8,063 bases of DNA from positions 1 through 8,063 of the forward strand of contig CAKRJM010000097.1 in assembly GCA_934351765.1 (NCBI GenBank), given 5' to 3'. Within the stretch, counting starts at the first letter, position 1; every line of letters starts with the position of its first letter. A program made the position numbers and the translations under genes. The notes beneath the pieces were generated by a model. It was not told the origin of the DNA, did no database searches, and was given only the letters and a program-made list of their open reading frames with translations. The DNA comes from an uncultured Lachnospiraceae bacterium. GTDB lineage: Bacteria; Bacillota; Clostridia; Lachnospirales; Lachnospiraceae. Below, one piece after another: positions 5,947 through 8,063 of the stretch.

Positions 5947-6477
5947 CTATTTAATAAATCGATCGATGGCCTTTTCCAGCTCGATCAGGACCTCCCGGTC
6001 ACCCGATTCCACCGCATCAACAATACAGTGCTCAATGTGATCCTGAAGGATCACCTTTCCGGTGTTGTTAATGGCAGATTTCACCGCCGAAAGCTGGATC
6101 AGGACCTCGCTGCAGTCCCTGCCCTCCTCCACCATGCGCTTGATGGATTCCAGATGCCCGATGGCCCTGCTGATCCGGTTCAGCACTGCCTTGGTATTCG
6201 TGTGGACATGGGGATGGCCGCCGTGCGTATGGATATGGGTATGCTCTGCTTCCTCCTCCTGCTCATGGCTGTGCCCCGTCATCCGCAGAGTCTCCTCCGC
6301 ATGCACATGTCCGCCGTCTTCATGAAAATGCACACTGCTGACCCTGGGTGCCGCCTCATCGGAGGCCATGATCTGGCCGTGTGCCGTCGGCTCACCATTC
6401 CCGCCGGGTCCGTGACTGTGGCGGATCACCGTTCCGTCTTCCCTGATATGAATATGTGTATTCTGTTCTCCCACCAC
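5947..6477 (-). CDS. csoR: CsoR/RcnR-family metal-sensing repressor with His-rich N-terminal extension
   Basis: The C-terminal 80 or so residues (about 96-176) are a CsoR-like four-helix DNA-binding repressor fold, from TKAVLNRISRAIGHLESIK onwards. Cys122, His147 and Cys151 (in RDCSEV and DHIEHC) reproduce the Cys-His-Cys Cu(I) ligand set of CsoR rather than the nickel/cobalt (RcnR) or formaldehyde (FrmR) patterns. The first 92 residues are unusual: I count 18 His, many as HxH pairs, in blocks interspersed with acidic residues. They could capture or buffer metal, but this is inference. Starts at GTG 6477 or GTG 6474 are both possible, since GGGAG (6487-6483) is 5 or 8 nt upstream. No copper ATPase or chaperone gene lies in the window. 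It is divergent from the aldo/keto reductase and followed at 8 nt by the exonuclease. The family is secure; the symbol is by family only and the metal is not proven. Confidence 0.88.
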   Translation of the reverse strand: MVGEQNTHIHIREDGTVIRHSHGPGGNGEPTAHGQIMASDEAAPRVSSVHFHEDGGHVHAEETLRMTGHSHEQEEEAEHTHIHTHGGHPHVHTNTKAVLNRISRAIGHLESIKRMVEEGRDCSEVLIQLSAVKSAINNTGKVILQDHIEHCIVDAVESGDREVLIELEKAIDRFIK

Positions 6478-6501
6478 TCGTTCTCCCGTCTTTTCCTGGT
6501 T

Positions 6502-6538
6502 TTCTGTCCGGTGCCTTCACGGCGCTCCTTCTGTCCGG
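6502..6538. repeat. Direct repeat TTCTGTCCGG, two copies
   Basis: TTCTGTCCGG occurs at 6502-6511 and 6529-6538, with starts 27 bases apart. Both copies lie in the predicted leader of the repressor transcript, and the second abuts the C5 tract. They could be a regulator site, for instance for autoregulation, or chance. Confidence 0.4.
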
Positions 6539-6565
6539 CCCCCTTACCGAAGCCGCAATACGGTC

Positions 6566-6594
6566 ATTTTATCATACTTTATCAGTCCGTACAA
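6566..6594 (-). promoter_or_regulatory. Putative promoter of the repressor-exonuclease pair
   Basis: On the minus strand TTGTAC (6594-6589) and TAAAAT (6571-6566) are exactly 17 bases apart (3 of 6 and 5 of 6). Transcription would start near 6559, leaving a leader of about 80 nt before the GTG start. Confidence 0.45.
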
Positions 6595-6607
6595 GCCCCA
6601 GCCCCGC

Positions 6608-6649
6608 TTCCTGCTGTTTCTGTGAACCCAGCCCAGTTCCTGCTGTTTC
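6608..6649. repeat. 13-bp direct repeat TTCCTGCTGTTTC, two copies
   Basis: TTCCTGCTGTTTC is found exactly at 6608-6620 and 6637-6649, with starts 29 bases apart (close to three helical turns). The pair lies between the two divergent promoters, upstream of the reductase -35. An activator or repressor binding on one face of the helix is possible; local duplication in pyrimidine-rich DNA is the alternative. Confidence 0.5.
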
Positions 6650-6680
6650 CTGACTTTTTCTGTTTTTACAGGATTTTCTA

Positions 6681-6709
6681 TTTTCCTTTCTCTGTTCTTC
6701 TATTATAAT
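6681..6709 (+). promoter_or_regulatory. Putative promoter of the aldo/keto reductase
   Basis: A perfect TATAAT lies at 6704-6709. At 17 bases upstream the hexamer is TTTTCC (6681-6686), only 3 of 6 against TTGACA. The start would be near 6716, giving a leader of about 87 nt. The -10 is again inside ATTATAAT, but the minus-strand hexamer at the matching distance (GGTAAA) is not a -35. Confidence 0.5.
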
Positions 6710-6802
6710 GAATCTATACGGCGCTTTACCTGGCTTTGGTCATTTCAGTTAAGGCTGCTGTCGGACTCACATACCCGCCAACTATGATAGGAGGATTTTG
6801 AC

Positions 6803-7927
6803 ATGAACAAGAAAAAACTCGGATTCGGCCTTATGCGGCTCCCTTCTCTCGATCCTAACGACCGTGGCGCCATTGATATTCCCCAGGTCTGTCAGATGGT
6901 GGATCTCTTCCTGGAACGCGGCTTTACTTATTTTGATACTGCCTGGATGTACTGCGCATTCAAGAGTGAAAACGCTGCCAAGGCTGCCTTAGTAGATCGT
7001 CATCCCCGCGACAGCTTTACCCTGGCAGATAAGCTTCATGCCGGTTTCATTAAAACAAAAGAAGACCGGGATGCGGTCTTCAACGAACAGCGCCGCAAGA
7101 CAGGCGTGGAGTATTTCGATTATTACCTGCTCCATGACTGCGGTTCTGATTTCTATAAAGTCTACAACGAACTGGACTGCTTTACCTGGTTAAAGGAAAA
7201 GAAGGAGCAGGGCCTTGTGAAGAAAATGGGCTTCTCCTTCCATGATACCCCGGAGCTTTTAGACGAGATCCTGACGCTTCATCCGGAAATGGAATTTGTT
7301 CAGCTCCAGTTAAACTATCTTGACTGGGACAGCGCCGGTGTCCAGTCCCATAAATGCTACGATGTGGCAAAGAAACACGGAAAGCCTGTCTTTGTCATGG
7401 AACCCGTCAAAGGCGGCACGCTTGCTCAGGTTCCCGATACGGTGGAGGATCTGTTCCGGGCGTATGATCCCGATGCCTCCATTCCTTCCTGGGCGATCCG
7501 TTTTGCCGCCAGCCTGGATAATGTGGAGATCGTTTTAAGCGGCATGAGCAACGTTGCACAGGTAGACGACAACACCTCCTACATGATGGATATGAAGCCC
7601 TTAAATGAGGAAGAATACAGACTCATCGACAAGGCAGTAGCAGCCCTCAACGCAAACATCGCGATTCCCTGCACCGGCTGCTCCTACTGTACCGACGGCT
7701 GCCCCATGAACATCCCGATTCCCAAGTATTTCTCTCTTTACAACGCCGACAAGCAGGAAATCAAGAGCAAAGGATGGACCCCTCAGGGCTCCTACTACAA
7801 CCGCCTGACCACCATCTTCGGCAAAGCAAGCGACTGCGTTGCCTGCGGTCAGTGCGAAAGCATCTGCCCTCAGCACCTGCCCATCATCGAAGATATGGAA
7901 AAAGTCGCGGCATACTTTGAAAAATAA
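6803..7927 (+). CDS. Aldo/keto reductase with C-terminal di-[4Fe-4S] ferredoxin-like domain
   Basis: The first 270 or so residues form an aldo/keto reductase barrel. The catalytic tetrad is visible: Asp45 and Tyr50 in YFDTAWMY, Lys77 in ADKLH, and His111 in LLHDCG. These NAD(P)H enzymes reduce carbonyls; the substrate is unknown. The C-terminus carries two CxxCxxCxxxCP clusters, Cys290/293/296/300 and Cys345/348/351/355, typical for two [4Fe-4S] centres. This fused form is common in anaerobes and suggests electron exchange with ferredoxin-like partners as well as, or in place of, simple hydride transfer; that is inference. The length of 374 aa suits the fused family. The ATG at 6803 follows AGGAGG (6789-6794) by 8 nt. 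It is single-gene, with its own promoter and a strong terminator, and divergent from the metal-sensing repressor. No signal peptide is seen, so it should be cytosolic. Confidence 0.94.
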   Translation: MNKKKLGFGLMRLPSLDPNDRGAIDIPQVCQMVDLFLERGFTYFDTAWMYCAFKSENAAKAALVDRHPRDSFTLADKLHAGFIKTKEDRDAVFNEQRRKTGVEYFDYYLLHDCGSDFYKVYNELDCFTWLKEKKEQGLVKKMGFSFHDTPELLDEILTLHPEMEFVQLQLNYLDWDSAGVQSHKCYDVAKKHGKPVFVMEPVKGGTLAQVPDTVEDLFRAYDPDASIPSWAIRFAASLDNVEIVLSGMSNVAQVDDNTSYMMDMKPLNEEEYRLIDKAVAALNANIAIPCTGCSYCTDGCPMNIPIPKYFSLYNADKQEIKSKGWTPQGSYYNRLTTIFGKASDCVACGQCESICPQHLPIIEDMEKVAAYFEK

Positions 7928-7940
7928 GTTAAGCACGCAG

Positions 7941-7998
7941 AAAAAGGTAGAAACAGCCATCGGCAAATGCATTTGCCAGTGGCTGTTTCTGACTTTTT
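7941..7998. terminator. Long bidirectional hairpin terminator after the aldo/keto reductase
   Basis: AGAAACAGCCA (7949-7959) pairs with TGGCTGTTTCT (7980-7990). Inside is a second perfect arm pair, GGCAAATG (7962-7969) with CATTTGCC (7970-7977), so the hairpin is nearly continuous with a very small loop. Outer AAAAAG (7941-7946) can pair with CTTTTT (7993-7998). On the plus strand TTTTT follows; on the minus strand the A-run gives TTTTT. It begins 14 nt past the reductase stop and can stop transcription from both sides. Confidence 0.85.
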
Positions 7999-8020
7999 GT
8001 ATGGGCGGAACGCCCATACA
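7998..8020. repeat. Perfect inverted repeat, 10-bp stem with GAA loop
   Basis: TGTATGGGCG (7998-8007) is the exact reverse complement of CGCCCATACA (8011-8020), leaving a 3-nt loop. It overlaps the end of the terminator and has no T-run on either side, so it is not itself a standard terminator. It may be part of a repeat element continuing past the right edge. Confidence 0.7.
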
Positions 8021-8035
8021 GCCTCAGACAAAGGA

Positions 8036-8055
8036 TCGCGCGCCTCTGCGCGCGA
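8036..8055. repeat. Perfect inverted repeat, 8-bp GC-alternating stem
   Basis: TCGCGCGC (8036-8043) pairs exactly with GCGCGCGA (8048-8055) around a CTCT loop. The stem is alternating C and G. It is the third hairpin in about 115 bases and lies 8 bases from the window edge, so its context is cut off. No gene is visible here. Confidence 0.65.
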
Positions 8056-8063
8056 GACGACAT

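Larger units (their letters stand above)
6478..6802. other. Divergent intergenic region, repressor to aldo/keto reductase
   Basis: These 325 bases hold no credible gene. They contain a putative minus-strand promoter for the repressor (6566-6594), a plus-strand promoter for the reductase (6681-6709), and two pairs of direct repeats. A run of five C (6539-6543; five G on the minus strand) lies just downstream of the predicted repressor start. CsoR/RcnR operators are commonly built on G-tracts, so it is a weak operator candidate. The plus strand of 6600-6700 is very rich in pyrimidines. Confidence 0.6.

Noticed and set aside
6702..6730. A second shared-minus-10 divergent promoter at ATTATAAT 6702-6709
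   Set aside because: The minus-strand hexamer at the correct distance is GGTAAA, not a credible -35. The repressor has a better candidate at 6566-6594.

Overview
The window reads as chromosomal DNA of a Gram-positive, gut-type Clostridia bacterium, most likely Lachnospiraceae. The reasons are strong AGGAGG-type ribosome binding sites, TATAAT -10 boxes in moderately GC-rich DNA, a PBP5-like carboxypeptidase, a His-rich CsoR-family repressor of a kind I recall from Clostridia, and an oxygen-sensitive-looking aldo/keto reductase with two Fe-S motifs. The family assignment is inference. I see no phage, transposon, CRISPR, tRNA or rRNA.

Layout, left to right. Positions 1-225 hold two copies, plus a degenerate stub, of a 105-bp tandem repeat that runs off the left edge. 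A bidirectional terminator (231-271) follows, then oleate hydratase (299-2092, minus) with its own promoter. A minus-strand unit lies upstream of it: trmB (2495-3229), then a 47-codon small ORF (2320-2463), then a terminator (2182-2218). Divergent from trmB is a D-alanyl-D-alanine carboxypeptidase (3445-4899, plus). The two genes appear to be driven by face-to-face promoters that share one palindromic -10 element (3316-3323). A hairpin terminator (4939-4996) separates the carboxypeptidase from a convergent minus-strand pair: a CsoR-family repressor with a His-rich N-terminal extension (5947-6477), then a DEDDh 3'-5' exonuclease with a Cys-rich C-terminal domain (4991-5938), 8 nt apart. Divergent from the repressor, across a 325-nt spacer with short direct repeats, is the aldo/keto reductase (6803-7927, plus). 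It ends in a long hairpin terminator, followed by two more perfect hairpins at the right edge.

The genes do not form one pathway. They are short housekeeping or stress-related units: fatty-acid detoxification (oleate hydratase), tRNA modification (TrmB), peptidoglycan trimming (carboxypeptidase), metal sensing plus a nuclease, and a redox enzyme. The least ordinary items are the His-rich metal sensor and its coupling to an exonuclease, the shared-minus-10 divergent promoter, the acidic insert in TrmB, the unannotated 47-aa ORF, and the 105-bp repeat whose length is a multiple of three and which is stop-free on both strands. I do not see convincing evidence of a new multi-gene system.
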